This document shows, one piece after another, positions 54,026 through 64,000 of a DNA stretch of 64,000 nt. The first letter of the stretch is position 1; each line of letters starts with the position of its first letter. Made by a program: the position numbers and the translations under genes. Origin of the DNA: Ctenosaura bakeri (Eukaryota > Chordata > Lepidosauria > Squamata > Iguanidae); NCBI GenBank assembly GCA_948474755.1, contig CAOLHI010000424.1:806001-870000 (forward strand), given 5' to 3'. Under the pieces are notes generated by a model. The model searched no databases. It saw only the letters and a list, made by a program, of their open reading frames with translations, and had not been told where the DNA came from.

Positions 54026-54510
54026 CTTTTGCCAGTAAATGGCTGTGTTGGACAAGGAGCATTATAAGAAGGTGAGTTTTGAGAGGGTTGGGGGAGGTCA
54101 ATGCACAAGGGAAGAAGTGAATTCGTCACTCTCCAATGATAAAAAAAAGACAGTGTGTGCAACCTACGGGATGCCAGCCAATCTTTTTTGATGTGATGTT
54201 GGCAAAACATTTTCATGCTACTAGTGAGCCACTTCTTTTTATCGTCTGAAGACCAATGGCCATGGCCCCATCAAACTCTTTTTCCGCCTGATTTCAACCT
54301 CTTGTGTCTGCTACAAATCAAAGGAATCCATGTCACTTCACCAACACAGAACAGACAGTTTGCAATTAGGGAAAAATATTAAAGGTAGAAGACACTGGTT
54401 CAACTTCTGCACACACTTTCCTGATGGTAGCTGTCAAGGCTTATGTTTAAACTGTGAAGACATGATAGTGGCAATGACTCCACTTGTAAATGAAAGCCTG
54501 TTTGGCCAGT

Positions 54511-54681
54511 TCTTCTTCGTGGTCTCTGTGCCTTCATACACTAGGAGCTTTAGCGCCTGCGCGGTACGTTCGGAAACTTCTAGAGCTTGTTCGCTTGGCG
54601 GGAACCCCTCCCCCACGCCGGTACTGCGCATGCTCCTCCCGCCGAGCAACGGTCTCTCCTCAGTTCTTTCTCGTCCGCCGC
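54511..54681 (+). repeat. left inverted terminal repeat of DIRS copy B
   Basis: Starts tcttcttcgtggtctctgtg and matches copy A's left repeat except for small changes, such as loss of two bases in 'gcggtacgttcgg'. It is inverted relative to 60394-60595. Confidence 0.88.
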
Positions 54682-54839
54682 CGCGTACGGAAGGTTCTTT
54701 AGTTTGTTCCTCTCACGTCGTGCTTGGCTTGCTGTTTTTTCACGGTTTTACGGACTTTCGGACTGTCTTTGACCTCTCTTTCGGACTCCCCTTCGGTTTT
54801 CGTCTTTTTGGATTTCGGAGTTTGGCGTTTCTTCGTCTT

Positions 54840-57292
54840 ATGTCCGCGCTCTTTAAGAAGTGCGTGTCCTGCGGCCGCAAGGTTGCCCTCAACGACGGCC
54901 ATAAGGAGTGTCTCTTCTGTTTGGGCGAGTCCCACAACATCCGGACTTGCCCAATTTGCAGGGATTTTACTCCCCAAACTCTTCGCAACCGCTCCGCGAG
55001 ACTCAAATCTTATTGTTGGGAACAGTCTCTGCGGGCGATAGACGAGACCTCCACTTCCAAGATGGCCGACAAGAAGACGACCACGCCATCGACGGTATCG
55101 GCGGCTGCCGTTCCGTCCACCTCGTCGGTATCGGGCTCGGTACCGGCGAAAACGCCGATCTCGGCGTTACCGAGGATCCCGAAGCTGTCGGCGGCTGCCA
55201 AGTCAGCGAAAGGATCCTCGACGGCGAGGAAGGCTGAGGCTCCCCTTACGGAGACGCCTGCAAAAAAGCGCCCTGCTCCGGACGGAGGCAAGGGCAAGGA
55301 GAAGGAGAAGAAGAAGAAGAAGAAGGAAAAGAAGCGCTCCCCGGCTGGGGACGCTCAACCTCCTACTCCTCCTCCTACTCAGCAGCCTTCCAAAGGGCGA
55401 GGCGAGTCCGTCGACCTCTCGGAGGATGAGATCGAGGACGTTCCCCAACAGCGCCCGGACTCGCCTGTGGCAGACCCTCCAACCCTGGTGGAGGAGCGCC
55501 ACCGCCCTCTTAGCCGTCGCAGGTCGGCCGACCTGCAGCAGAGAGAGCCCTCTGCTTCTCCGGAGCGGCGTTCGACCTCCTTCAGGTCCCGGTCCCGCTC
55601 TTCCGAGCGTCCGGTGGCCTCGCCGCCTCCGAGGGAGACAAGAGAGGAACAACCTCGCTCGTCTGCCTCCAGATACACCTCGGCGTCCTACGTGGCCAGG
55701 TACGCGAGGGAATCTGAATGGAGAGAGCGCCCGGCCTCCTATCGGTCGCATTCGCCATCGTACCGGGATCGGTACCATCGTGGCCCGAGTCGCTGGGAGA
55801 CCTTCCGGAGGTCCCGGTCACCTCGTCGACAGCGCGAATCGCGCTCGCCTAGAGGGGACGAGGCTCGGTACCGTCGACGCCGAAGCCGATCTCCGTCGGA
55901 GCGCCGCTCCTTCAGCCGCTCTCCCTCCCCTCGATATCATAGGGCGAGGGAGCCTTCACCACGGTATCGGGCGATATCGCCACCTCCTAGGGTCACGGCA
56001 ACGGCGACGCGCCCTACGGAGTCGGTGGTGACTGAGCGGGCTACGACGACGTCAGCCTGCCAGACTACCCCGGTCACCACCAAGAGGGTGAAGTCAGTGG
56101 TCAGCCATCCCAAGCGGGACGCTGCTGCTACCACCGCCCCGGCTGCGGAGAAGCCTAGGAAGGCAACACCTGCGGCGACTACGAAGGAGCCGGAAAGCGA
56201 GCGGCGAGAGGACTCACCGAGCTCGGAGTCGTACGACTCGAGTGCGGAGTCTGAGGTGTCTGAGGCGGCCTCCCAGGAGTCTCCTCCGTTGGGATTCGGG
56301 ACCTCGATCCCAGATTCTGCTCCAGAGGACGTCCACCAGTTCTCTGCGATGCTGCTCCGCATGGCCACTACCCTCGGCCTTAAGATCGCCGATGCGGAGC
56401 CGGAGGATGACGATCCAGCCTTCTCCGTTTTCGAGGAGAAGCGACCTTCCACGGCCCCGCTGCCTCTCCTGCCCCGGGTATCCAGACTGGTGAAGGCCGC
56501 CTGGGATAGACCGGCCTCGGCTCAGCCGATACCGCAGCGGTTGGAACACCTCTACAGGGTGCAGAAGGATAACGCCGGTTATCTATTTAATCACCCTGCA
56601 CCGAACTCTGTGGTCGTCGAGTCCGCGCAGACGAAGGGCTCCGGCAGGCAACACACCACCCCGCCGGACAAAGAGGGCAGGAAGTTGGACGCCTACGCAA
56701 GGAGGTTCTATTCAGCTGCCTCCTTGCAGATCAGGCTATCCAACACTCAGGCTTGCCTCGCGGCATACCTGAAGAAAGTGCTCGATCGCCTGCAACCGGC
56801 GATGGAAGCGGTACCGGAGGACATCCGCCAAGCCTCCTCCGTGATCTTCAATGAGGCTATCTCCATCGCTCGGCACCAAATGGCCTCCTCCCGGCACGCA
56901 GTGGAGATCGCCTCCCGGGTCATGGCGGATCCGTCGGCCTCCGCCGCCATGCTTGGCTGCGACCGGCCGACATCCAGGAGGACACCAGAAGGAGGATTGA
57001 AGATCTCCCCTTCGACGGTGAAGGCCTATTCAATTCGTCCACAGACGAAGCTTTGGACAATCTCGTCAAGGCGAGACTGACCGCAAAAAAGATCGGGCTG
57101 CAGCCGGCCACGCAGGCCCGCAGGGCCTCCACCTTCCGCCCATCCTGGCGACGATCTTCCACCTCGTCGTTCCAGCGTTCGGCCCAGTCTGGACAGTCGA
57201 GACCGTCCTCCGGCTCATCGGCCAGACGCACGATTAGGCGGCGCCCGGCTTCGTCGAAGAAGTCCTCCTCCGAGACAAAGTCTCGTTTTTGA
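54840..57292 (+). pseudogene. DIRS copy B ORF1 (Gag-like), frameshifted
   Basis: The ATG at 54840 corresponds to copy A's start. The frame also runs open upstream to 54330, but that part is flanking DNA and terminal repeat. It follows copy A residue by residue to about 56925. There 'atggcggat' replaces 'atggcgggat', a one-base loss that shifts the frame to a stop at 57080. The original C-terminal part continues in another frame to 57292. About 80-90 C-terminal residues are affected. The Cys cluster, lysine run and RS-rich region are unchanged. Confidence 0.88.
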
Positions 57293-57293
57293 C

Positions 57294-59207
57294 GTGCCTG
57301 GCAGGACCCACCAATACCCACTCTTCAGCCTACCATCAGCGCTCGGAGACCGACCGACTCTCGCTCAACACCTAGCGGAGTGGCAGTATGTCACTACGGA
57401 CTCTTGGGTGCTTTCCATCGTCCGTCTTGGCTACGCCATCGAGTTTCTCGATATTCCTCCTCGCGGCGTTTACTACTCCACGCCGTCGAGTCCGGCCCTC
57501 CTGGAAGAGATCCAATCCCTCCTCCAGAAAGGGGCGATCGAGCGGCTCCCGCAAGAGGCCAAGACCACCGGCTTCTTCTCCAGGTACTTCACGGTACCGA
57601 AAGCCGACGGCACCCTCCGGCCGATCCTAGACCTCAGAGGGGTGAACTACTACATCCGCCCCAAAAGGTTCAAGATGGTCACGATACCGTCGATCCTACC
57701 CTTCCTACATCGAGGGGACTGGTTCGCCTCCATCGATCTCCGAGACGCATACTTCCATATCGCCATTCGCCCGCAGCACAGACGGTACCTCCGCTTCGCA
57801 GTCGACGACACCTGTTACCAGTACAAGGTGCTGCCGTTCGGACTCTCGACTGCTCCAAGGGTCTTCACCAAGTGCATGGCCCCGGTGGTATCCTACCTGC
57901 GGACGAAGGGCGCTTCCGTCTTCCCCTACCTCGACGATTGGCTGTTGGTGGCGTCCTGCAAACAGAGACTTTACCACGACGTCCACATGACGTTGTCACT
58001 CCTGACCCGCCTTGGTCTACGAGTGAATCCGAAGAAGTCCCACCTCGAGCCGGCGAGGATCTTGGACTTCATCGGGGCGACGCTCGACTCGACCTCCGCC
58101 AGGGCGTACCTACCAGAGTCTCGAGCACAAACCTTGATCCGGGCCGCCGCTCACGCTCGTACGGCCCCGACGTTATCTGCGAGAAGCGTCCAGCAGCTCT
58201 TGGGCTACATGGCTGCGACGACCGCTGTGACATATCTCGCCAGGCTGAGAGCCAGACCTCTTCAACACTGGTTCGTCCGCATATTCGACCCCCTGCGAGA
58301 CGAACAGACACTCCGACTGCAGCTGCCGGGAGACGTCCGCTCATCCCTCCGATGGTGGCAGTCGCGACGCAATCTCATGTCAGGGATGCCTTTCCAACAG
58401 CCGACACCGAAGGTGACGGTAACGACCAACGCCTCCCTGTATGGATGGGGTGCCCACTGCGGCGATCTCAGAGTCCGCGACAGATGGACCGACGACGAGA
58501 CCGCTCTCCATATCAACGCGCTGGAGCTGCTCGCCGTCTGGAAAGCCCTACGGGCGTTCCGCCACACCGTGGCGGGGCGCACGGTCCTGATTCTGACGGA
58601 CAACACCACCGCCGTCTGCTACATCAACAGACAAGGTGGGACTCATTCCACGACCCTGCTCCACATCGCGCTCGACCTGTGGGAATGGTGCATTCGCCTG
58701 CACACGCATCCCGTGGCGGTTCACCTGGCCGGGCAGGAGAACACCACGGCAGACGCCCTCAGCAGGGACACCTCATCCCATCACGAATGGTCTCTCTCCG
58801 GAGAGGCGTTCAGACTGGTTCGGAACCGCTGGGGCAAACCATCGATCGACCTCTTCGCGACCAGGGAAAACGCGAAGTGTCGCCGATTCTGTTCCAGAGC
58901 GGGCCACGATCGTGCCTCCATCGGGGACGCTTTCCAGTTTCCGTGGACCGGGGAACTCCTCTACGCGTTCCCGCCGTTCCCGCTGCTCGGCCGGACGATA
59001 TCGAAGATCCTCGCCGACCGAGCCGACGCGATCCTGGTAGCCCCGTACTGGCCGAGGCAACATTGGTTCACACCCCTGCTACAAGCCGCGCGAGACGACC
59101 TGCTCCGGTTGCCACCGACACCGGACCTGCTCTCCCACTCCGGCGGCCGAGTCCTCCATCCGGACCTGCCGCGCCTGGCCCTCCATGCCTGGAGGATATC
59201 GCACTAG
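57294..59207 (+). CDS. DIRS copy B ORF2, reverse transcriptase/RNase H with a changed RNase H catalytic residue
   Basis: 637 codons, colinear with copy A and differing at roughly 18 residues by eye. The RT motifs, including YLDDW, are intact. In RNase H the first catalytic Asp is Asn (TTNAS, codon AAC at 58428-58430; copy A has GAC). RNase H activity should therefore be lost or greatly reduced. The E, D and D of the later motifs are kept. Confidence 0.92.
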   Translation: MPGRTHQYPLFSLPSALGDRPTLAQHLAEWQYVTTDSWVLSIVRLGYAIEFLDIPPRGVYYSTPSSPALLEEIQSLLQKGAIERLPQEAKTTGFFSRYFTVPKADGTLRPILDLRGVNYYIRPKRFKMVTIPSILPFLHRGDWFASIDLRDAYFHIAIRPQHRRYLRFAVDDTCYQYKVLPFGLSTAPRVFTKCMAPVVSYLRTKGASVFPYLDDWLLVASCKQRLYHDVHMTLSLLTRLGLRVNPKKSHLEPARILDFIGATLDSTSARAYLPESRAQTLIRAAAHARTAPTLSARSVQQLLGYMAATTAVTYLARLRARPLQHWFVRIFDPLRDEQTLRLQLPGDVRSSLRWWQSRRNLMSGMPFQQPTPKVTVTTNASLYGWGAHCGDLRVRDRWTDDETALHINALELLAVWKALRAFRHTVAGRTVLILTDNTTAVCYINRQGGTHSTTLLHIALDLWEWCIRLHTHPVAVHLAGQENTTADALSRDTSSHHEWSLSGEAFRLVRNRWGKPSIDLFATRENAKCRRFCSRAGHDRASIGDAFQFPWTGELLYAFPPFPLLGRTISKILADRADAILVAPYWPRQHWFTPLLQAARDDLLRLPPTPDLLSHSGGRVLHPDLPRLALHAWRISH

Positions 59208-60220
59208 ACGATCCCGTGCTCGGTACCGTCCTCGTCGCGGCCAGGAAGGAATCCACCCGTCGCAACTATCAATACAAGTGGCGACGCTTCCTGACCTTCG
59301 CTAACGAGAGGAGTGAGCCGGTATCGCCCGCGGGGCTCTCGACCGTCCTGCACTTCCTCCTGCACCTCCGGCAACAGGGCCTGGCGTTTCCATCCCTGAA
59401 GGTGTATCTCTCCGCGATCGTGGCATACCAACCGCCACGATCTGCTGCCTCGGCCTTCTTCAGGAACGATACCGTTAAGCGGTTCCTGAAAGAACTTCAT
59501 CATCTCTACCCGCCGGTATCGCCGCCGCTACCGCCGTGGTCCCTCTCGCTGGTGCTCTCGCAGCTGACGAAGCCGCCCTTCGAGCCAATGGCGACCTCGG
59601 ATGACAGGCTCCTGACAATGAAAACTGCCTTCCTGGTAGCGGTGACCTCAGCGAGGCGAGCGGGTGAGATCACAGCTCTTCGTTCCGATGAGCCCTTCAC
59701 GGTCTTCCACAGGGACAAGGTGGTCCTCAGACCTGACATCTCGTTCCTGCCAAAGGTGGTGTCCAGTTTCCATCTCAACCAGGACATCATCCTGCCTGCC
59801 TTCTTCCCGAACCCGACGACACCGTTGGAGCGGTCCCTCCACTCCCTGGACGTGCGTCGGGCATTGGCTTTCTACAAGGACAGGACTGCTTCCTTCCGAC
59901 AGACGCCGCATCTCTTCGTTTGCTATGGGCGACGTCGGAAGGGCCTAAAAGTGTCCACCCAGCGCTTCTCCAAGTGGGTGGTGAGGACTATTGAACTGGC
60001 GTATGAGCTCGCGAGGAAGCCTCCGCCAGTCCTGCTTCGAGCCCACTCCACCAGAGCGGTGGCTACTTCTGCGGCCCTCCTGCGAGGAGTTGACCTGCAT
60101 GAACTCTGCCGTGTGGCGACCTGGTCCCAACCATCGACCTTCGTGCGCCACTACAGGCTCGACTGCCGGTCGCGCAGAGATGCCCGGTTTGGACGTGAGG
60201 TGTTGGCTTCCGTGCTGTAG
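58679..60220 (+). CDS. DIRS copy B ORF3, tyrosine recombinase
   Basis: Colinear with copy A's recombinase, with few substitutions; the R, HxxR and Y residues are all present ([14 protein letters not shown]). The frame stays open far upstream to 57380, across nearly the whole RT ORF. In copy A a TGA at 43993 interrupts it. The recognisable recombinase begins only near 59190, so the long upstream part is probably an overprinted non-coding frame. Confidence 0.88.
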   Translation: MGMVHSPAHASRGGSPGRAGEHHGRRPQQGHLIPSRMVSLRRGVQTGSEPLGQTIDRPLRDQGKREVSPILFQSGPRSCLHRGRFPVSVDRGTPLRVPAVPAARPDDIEDPRRPSRRDPGSPVLAEATLVHTPATSRARRPAPVATDTGPALPLRRPSPPSGPAAPGPPCLEDIALDDPVLGTVLVAARKESTRRNYQYKWRRFLTFANERSEPVSPAGLSTVLHFLLHLRQQGLAFPSLKVYLSAIVAYQPPRSAASAFFRNDTVKRFLKELHHLYPPVSPPLPPWSLSLVLSQLTKPPFEPMATSDDRLLTMKTAFLVAVTSARRAGEITALRSDEPFTVFHRDKVVLRPDISFLPKVVSSFHLNQDIILPAFFPNPTTPLERSLHSLDVRRALAFYKDRTASFRQTPHLFVCYGRRRKGLKVSTQRFSKWVVRTIELAYELARKPPPVLLRAHSTRAVATSAALLRGVDLHELCRVATWSQPSTFVRHYRLDCRSRRDARFGREVLASVL

Positions 60221-60258
60221 GACCTGACCCGCCGTCCGACCGGTAAGCTACACAGTCT

Positions 60259-60353
60259 CCTAGTGTATGAAGGCACAGAGACCACGAAGAAGAAGAACAG
60301 GTTGCTTACCTGTAACTGTGGTTCTTCGAGTGGTCATCTGTGCCATCATACAC
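60259..60353 (+). repeat. internal complementary region of DIRS copy B
   Basis: Same bipartite complement of the two element ends as in copy A, with the GAA-rich junction (cgaagaagaagaacagg) near 60285-60300. Confidence 0.85.
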
Positions 60354-60393
60354 ACCCGCCCTTCCTCCCCTCTTTCTCAGGTCCCTGTAGGTT

Positions 60394-60595
60394 CTACGGC
60401 GGACGACAGAACTGAGGAGAGACCGTTGCTCGGCGGGAGGAGCATGCGCAGTACCGGCGTGGGGGAGGGGTTCCCGCCAAGCGAACAAGCTCTAGAAGTT
60501 TCCGAACGCTACCGCGCAGGCGCTAAAGCTCCTAGTGTATGATGGCACAGATGACCACTCGAAGAACCACAGTTACAGGTAAGCAACCTGTTCTT
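60394..60595 (+). repeat. right inverted terminal repeat of DIRS copy B
   Basis: Essentially identical to copy A's right repeat, ending aagcaacctgttcttc before unrelated flanking DNA (taaggcc). Confidence 0.88.
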
Positions 60596-60779
60596 CTAAG
60601 GCCTAGAGGTGACACAAATGATATTACCAAAAAATTTAAAAAATCCCACTCTTCATATCAACTATGGTACCATTAGCTACAATTCAGACAAGCCATTCAT
60701 GGAAATAACGCTGAACAAACTGGCTCATTTCTTGCCTCATAGCATTTTGAAGGCCTCCTGGGACATTTTATAATGTTAT

Positions 60780-61260
60780 CATATAAAAAGTAAGGCTTGT
60801 TCTACACTGCCACAATTCAGTCATTAATTAAAAGCCCATTTAAAACCGTAAAATGATACAGTAGTAAGATAAAACTAGCTTGTAACACAATTAAAAGCCA
60901 GTTTATTCATCATCATGAGAGAGCAAAACACATGTTGAGCATGTTTCAGAAATCAAGAGCAGAAAACTCCTGTCTGGGGAGGGAATTCCACACAGAGGGT
61001 GCTACCAGGCTGTGAGGTACATCAAGTATTTATAAGACATTCCAGTCCTTACATATAAATACACTTTATTAAAACAAGTCACAACCATTCATCAGTGCTG
61101 GGGTAGTCAGAGAGCAAAGAGGTGAAGGCATGCTCCATACAAAACACTACATTTAGCCTGTTGATCTATACCAAGAATGGAGGAGCAATCTTTGGCCTTC
61201 CTACTCCCATGATAATTCACCATTGGCCAGAGTGGCAGGGACTGATAAGAACTGGATTTC
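60780..61260 (-). mobile_element. L2-like LINE remnant, minus strand
   Basis: Reverse-orientation fragments (ctggggagggaattccacac, then an AT-rich tail near 60820-60900 with ttaaaaccgtaaaatgatac) resemble the 3' part of L2-type LINEs. It is heavily decayed. Confidence 0.4.
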
Positions 61261-61845
61261 AGTAACATTTGGAGAGCCATAAGTTCCTCAGCCCTGTGCT
61301 ATGCCAGGCTGACTCACAGTTGTATAGCATGTCTTGGATTATTCAGAAAAGAACATTGGCCACTATTCTGTATCAGCTACTTAGTTTAGTATACTATTTT
61401 CCAGTACTGGAAATAGCAGCTGGCTAGAGGATAAGGTGAGATTTGAACTAAGGGATTCCTGGTTTATATTTGTCTGGCACTTTGCATTATACTGGCCTGA
61501 AACCACTGTATGTAAAACCAGTATTTGCCAGTTAGCATATGTGATTATATGTGTTTCTTTTCCACCAAAACACTGCCACATCAATAGCAGGGGAAAATTT
61601 TCTGATACTTTAAGTTGCACATGTGAATCCCCCCAAACTGACTTTGCACAGTATCTTGAGTTGCTGTCAGGTGGTATGCAACTTATACTTCTTGTTCCTT
61701 GTGATCTGTTATAACCGTTTCGTTCTGACAGACATAACATTCCATGAGATCGTCAAAAGTTTGACATGAATCCTTGAGCTTTGTGAACTTTCTTGCTCTG
61801 CAGGTCATTTAGTGTAAGGATGGCACTGAATAAAAATGACAACAC

Positions 61846-62325
61846 AGAATCATAGAAGCTTAAGAGTTGGGAGAGATCACAAGGGCCATCTACTGTAGTC
61901 CAACATTGTACTGCCATGCAGTAATACACAACCAAACCACCCCAAAAGATGCCCATCCAACCTCTGTTTTTACAAAATGGAGAGTCCATTGTTCTTCAAG
62001 AGAGTCTATTCCACCATCAAACAGCTCTTCCAAAAAGAAAGGTTTTTTTCCCTAATGTTTAGGTGGCATCTCTTTTCTTCTGATTTTAATCCATTGCTTC
62101 ATATTCCGGTCTGTGCAGCATCAGAAAACAAGCTTGTTCCATCTTCTACATGACATCCTTCAGCTATTTAAACATAGCTACTGTGCCACCTCACAATCTT
62201 CTCTCCTCCAGGCTAAACATACTCAGATCCCTAAGTTGTTCCTCATAAGGCTGGTTTCCAGACCTTTGACCATCTTGGTCACTCTTCTCTGTACATGTTT
62301 CAGCTTGTCAATATCCTTCCTGAGA
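61846..62325 (-). mobile_element. CR1 LINE 3' end, minus strand
   Basis: Begins agaatcatagaagcttaaga (reverse of a CR1 tail), then gggccatctactgtagtcca, ctaaacatactcagatccct and tgtacatgtttcagcttgtc, the reversed order of the CR1 3' region. Confidence 0.75.
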
Positions 62326-63054
62326 AGTATTTACCAACATATAGTGTCAAATTTTAACTTACATAATAAAATGCTGGATCCTCACTGAGAAAAAGGGAGA
62401 GCTGAAAAAATAGCTAACATCTAGAAGAGAGTGCAGATCGGAATCACACATGGGAAACCCTGGAAGAACCAACAGAACTTGTTAAAGAGACGAACAGGAA
62501 TCCTGTTGGGGACCTAAATCTTGCTAAATGGCCTTATGTCTGCAGGAAACGGAATCAAGCAGTTCTCTATCGTCTTTATCCAGTAAAGGCCTGCTGTGAT
62601 GTTAATACACAGGGGAGCCAGCAAAATGATTGATTTCTGTTGGGACTGATGCACAGTGGGACTAATGTCCATTGAGGCTGTTTTGTATTGGGACACTGAG
62701 TAGGAGTGTCAATGTACATTAGGACACTCTTGCTGATGCCCCATCTTTGCAATTCATTATCAGGGTTTGTTTATTATATTGCATTCATATTTATTTTCAG
62801 TTCCTTAGTCCCTCTGCTAAGCTTAGGGTTTCTTAGTGCCTCTGCTATGTAGCTAGGCTTATGTAAAGTTATGCAACAAGCACTGTGACAGAGGATTCTG
62901 ACTATTGTTAATAAGTTTTGAGCATTTTTTTAAAAAAAATATTAATAATTAAACAACAAAACAATATATAACATTACAAAACATATAACACACTACCGAA
63001 TACATAATGAACCTAAACAAACAAACCACTATATATTATATTTTCTTAAACTTA
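62326..63054. other. AT-rich intergenic sequence
   Basis: No supported gene or repeat; the last ~130 bases are very AT-rich. Confidence 0.4.
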
Positions 63055-63510
63055 GGCCATTTCTGCATGGGGTAATAAGAAAGGTGCAATGCATCCTCCA
63101 CGGAGGACGTCTGCACCTTGGAGCGGACTGGGTTCGGACTACTTACTGTATATCCGTACCTCAGTCCGCTCCGGAACGACCCCAAGTGGTCCTCCAGTGT
63201 GCTTTTGAAAGACCTGGTTTTTCCAGTCTTTCAAAAGCACGGAGCACACCACTGCGAGCCTGCTCCCTTGTGCAGATTTGCAGGCTTGCACCAATGCGAG
63301 CCTGTGATCTGCCAAGGGCGGGCTTTAGGCTGGTGAGCTTCAACGGTTGGTCGAGACCCACAACCAACCGGAAGCCACCATTTTGGACGCTGGAGCAGAG
63401 TGGGTTGACTACCATGCACTGCTCCAGAGCAGCCTGGATCGGACCGGGGAGCCAGAAGATCTGGTAAGTAGTGGCACGGGGCGATTCCCTCACCCCATGC
63501 AGAAATGGCC
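63055..63510. mobile_element. 456-bp non-autonomous DNA transposon with perfect 19-bp terminal inverted repeats
   Basis: Starts ggccatttctgcatggggt and ends with the exact reverse complement accccatgcagaaatggcc. The interior is GC-rich, in AT-rich surroundings, and contains an internal hairpin (ctggtttttccag, cttttgaaag / ctttcaaaag around 63205-63240). No transposase is encoded. No clear target-site duplication was seen. The terminal bases resemble those of the palindromic MITEs. Confidence 0.78.
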
Positions 63511-63919
63511 ATTGGCTATTCTACTATTATATCACCAGTGTACCCCACCACCAAGACCATTAGAGATATAACCACTTCCATTCCCTTCAAAAAGCTCTAT
63601 TCCCCTTCCAAAATTGTAATGAGTTTTGACCATCAATACATACATCTTTCTATCCTGCCTTTCTGAAGTACGTAGCTGGTTGTCTTTTTAGAGTGGATTA
63701 ATTCACCTTATTGAAGTCATGCAACAAAGACTTGTGGAACCTTAAATACTGACAGGAGCATGGAGAACTGCCTTTTATTGCTCCATCTTAGCCTGATTCT
63801 GTTAGCTCTGACTGGCAACAACGACTTCCCAAAGTTCTAGCAAGCACTCCTGTCTAGCCTTACCTGGTGGTGCCTAGTTGAGGGGGAAAAAGAGAAAGAA
63901 AGGGACACTGCACTCTTGA

Positions 63920-64000
63920 GGCCTGTTTAGACAATACAATTATAATGCCATTATTCCAGTTTAACTGTCTTGGCTGCATCCTATGGAAACCTATGGCCCG
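63920..64000. mobile_element. 5' part of a MITE cut by the window edge
   Basis: ggcctgtttagacaatacaa, then a gccattattccagtttaact core and gcatcctatggaaacc, resembling the left arm of the element at 20903. The other arm lies outside the window. Confidence 0.45.

Larger units (their letters stand above)
54511..60595 (+). mobile_element. DIRS-type retrotransposon, copy B, full length with lesions
   Basis: Same family, orientation and layout as copy A, 3.3 kb downstream of the PITPNM1 poly(A) signal. Coordinates from the RT frame to the recombinase stop differ from copy A by a constant 14,293, so there are no net indels across ORF2 and ORF3. Lesions: a one-base deletion in ORF1 near 56926 and loss of an RNase H catalytic Asp at 58428. 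The flanking sequence (tttggccag / ctaaggcc) differs from that of copy A, so this is a separate insertion and not a tandem duplication. Confidence 0.93.

Noticed and set aside
54330..54839. The upstream extension of the copy B Gag frame to 54330
   Set aside because: It runs through flanking DNA and the left terminal repeat. Copy A and the conserved [12 protein letters not shown] start show that the real ATG is at 54840.
61381..61740. A 119-codon minus-strand open frame
   Set aside because: No recognisable domain, atypical composition for a conserved protein and no splice context; probably chance in intergenic DNA.

Overview
The window is vertebrate nuclear DNA. Its one recognisable host gene is the single-copy, multi-exon gene PITPNM1 (Nir2 / RdgB-alpha-I). 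The repeats suggest a squamate reptile, probably an iguanian lizard of Anolis type: tRNA-derived and 5S-rRNA-derived SINEs ending in a 'gacttgaaggcacac'-like tail, CR1 LINE ends with an 'attctatgattct'-type tail, L2-like LINE remnants, palindromic MITEs and young DIRS retrotransposons. The species assignment is an inference.

Layout. 1-4080: AT-rich intergenic DNA with decayed hAT-like transposon sequence. 4080-6010: promoter region and CpG island, with a cluster of cAMP-response elements at 4113-4169 and two perfect 174-bp palindromes (4410-4583 and 5660-5833). The untranslated first exon of PITPNM1 is probably here but cannot be fixed from sequence. 10347-51224: PITPNM1 on the + strand. I traced 23 coding exons, all with GT/AG splice sites and consistent phase, giving 1258 codons plus stop, followed by an ~880-base 3' UTR with an AATAAA signal. 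The protein has an N-terminal PI-transfer domain, an FFAT motif for VAP binding at the ER, a DDHD domain and a C-terminal LNS2 domain. The introns hold SINEs, CR1/L2 pieces and several MITE families.

40216-46302 and about 54511-60595: two nearly full-length DIRS-type (tyrosine-recombinase) retrotransposons in the same orientation, each about 6.1 kb. Each has inverted terminal repeats, an internal complementary region, a Gag-like ORF with an Arg/Ser-rich domain, a reverse transcriptase/RNase H ORF and a tyrosine recombinase ORF. The first lies inside the PITPNM1 intron between coding exons 19 and 20, and all its ORFs look intact. The second lies 3.3 kb downstream of the gene. It has a one-base deletion in the Gag ORF and an Asp-to-Asn change at the first RNase H catalytic residue. 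The pair forms long direct repeats around the last four coding exons.

60596-64000: intergenic DNA with L2-like and CR1 remnants, a GC-rich terminal-inverted-repeat element (63055-63510) and the start of another MITE at the window edge. No second host gene, tRNA gene, rRNA gene or CRISPR array was found.
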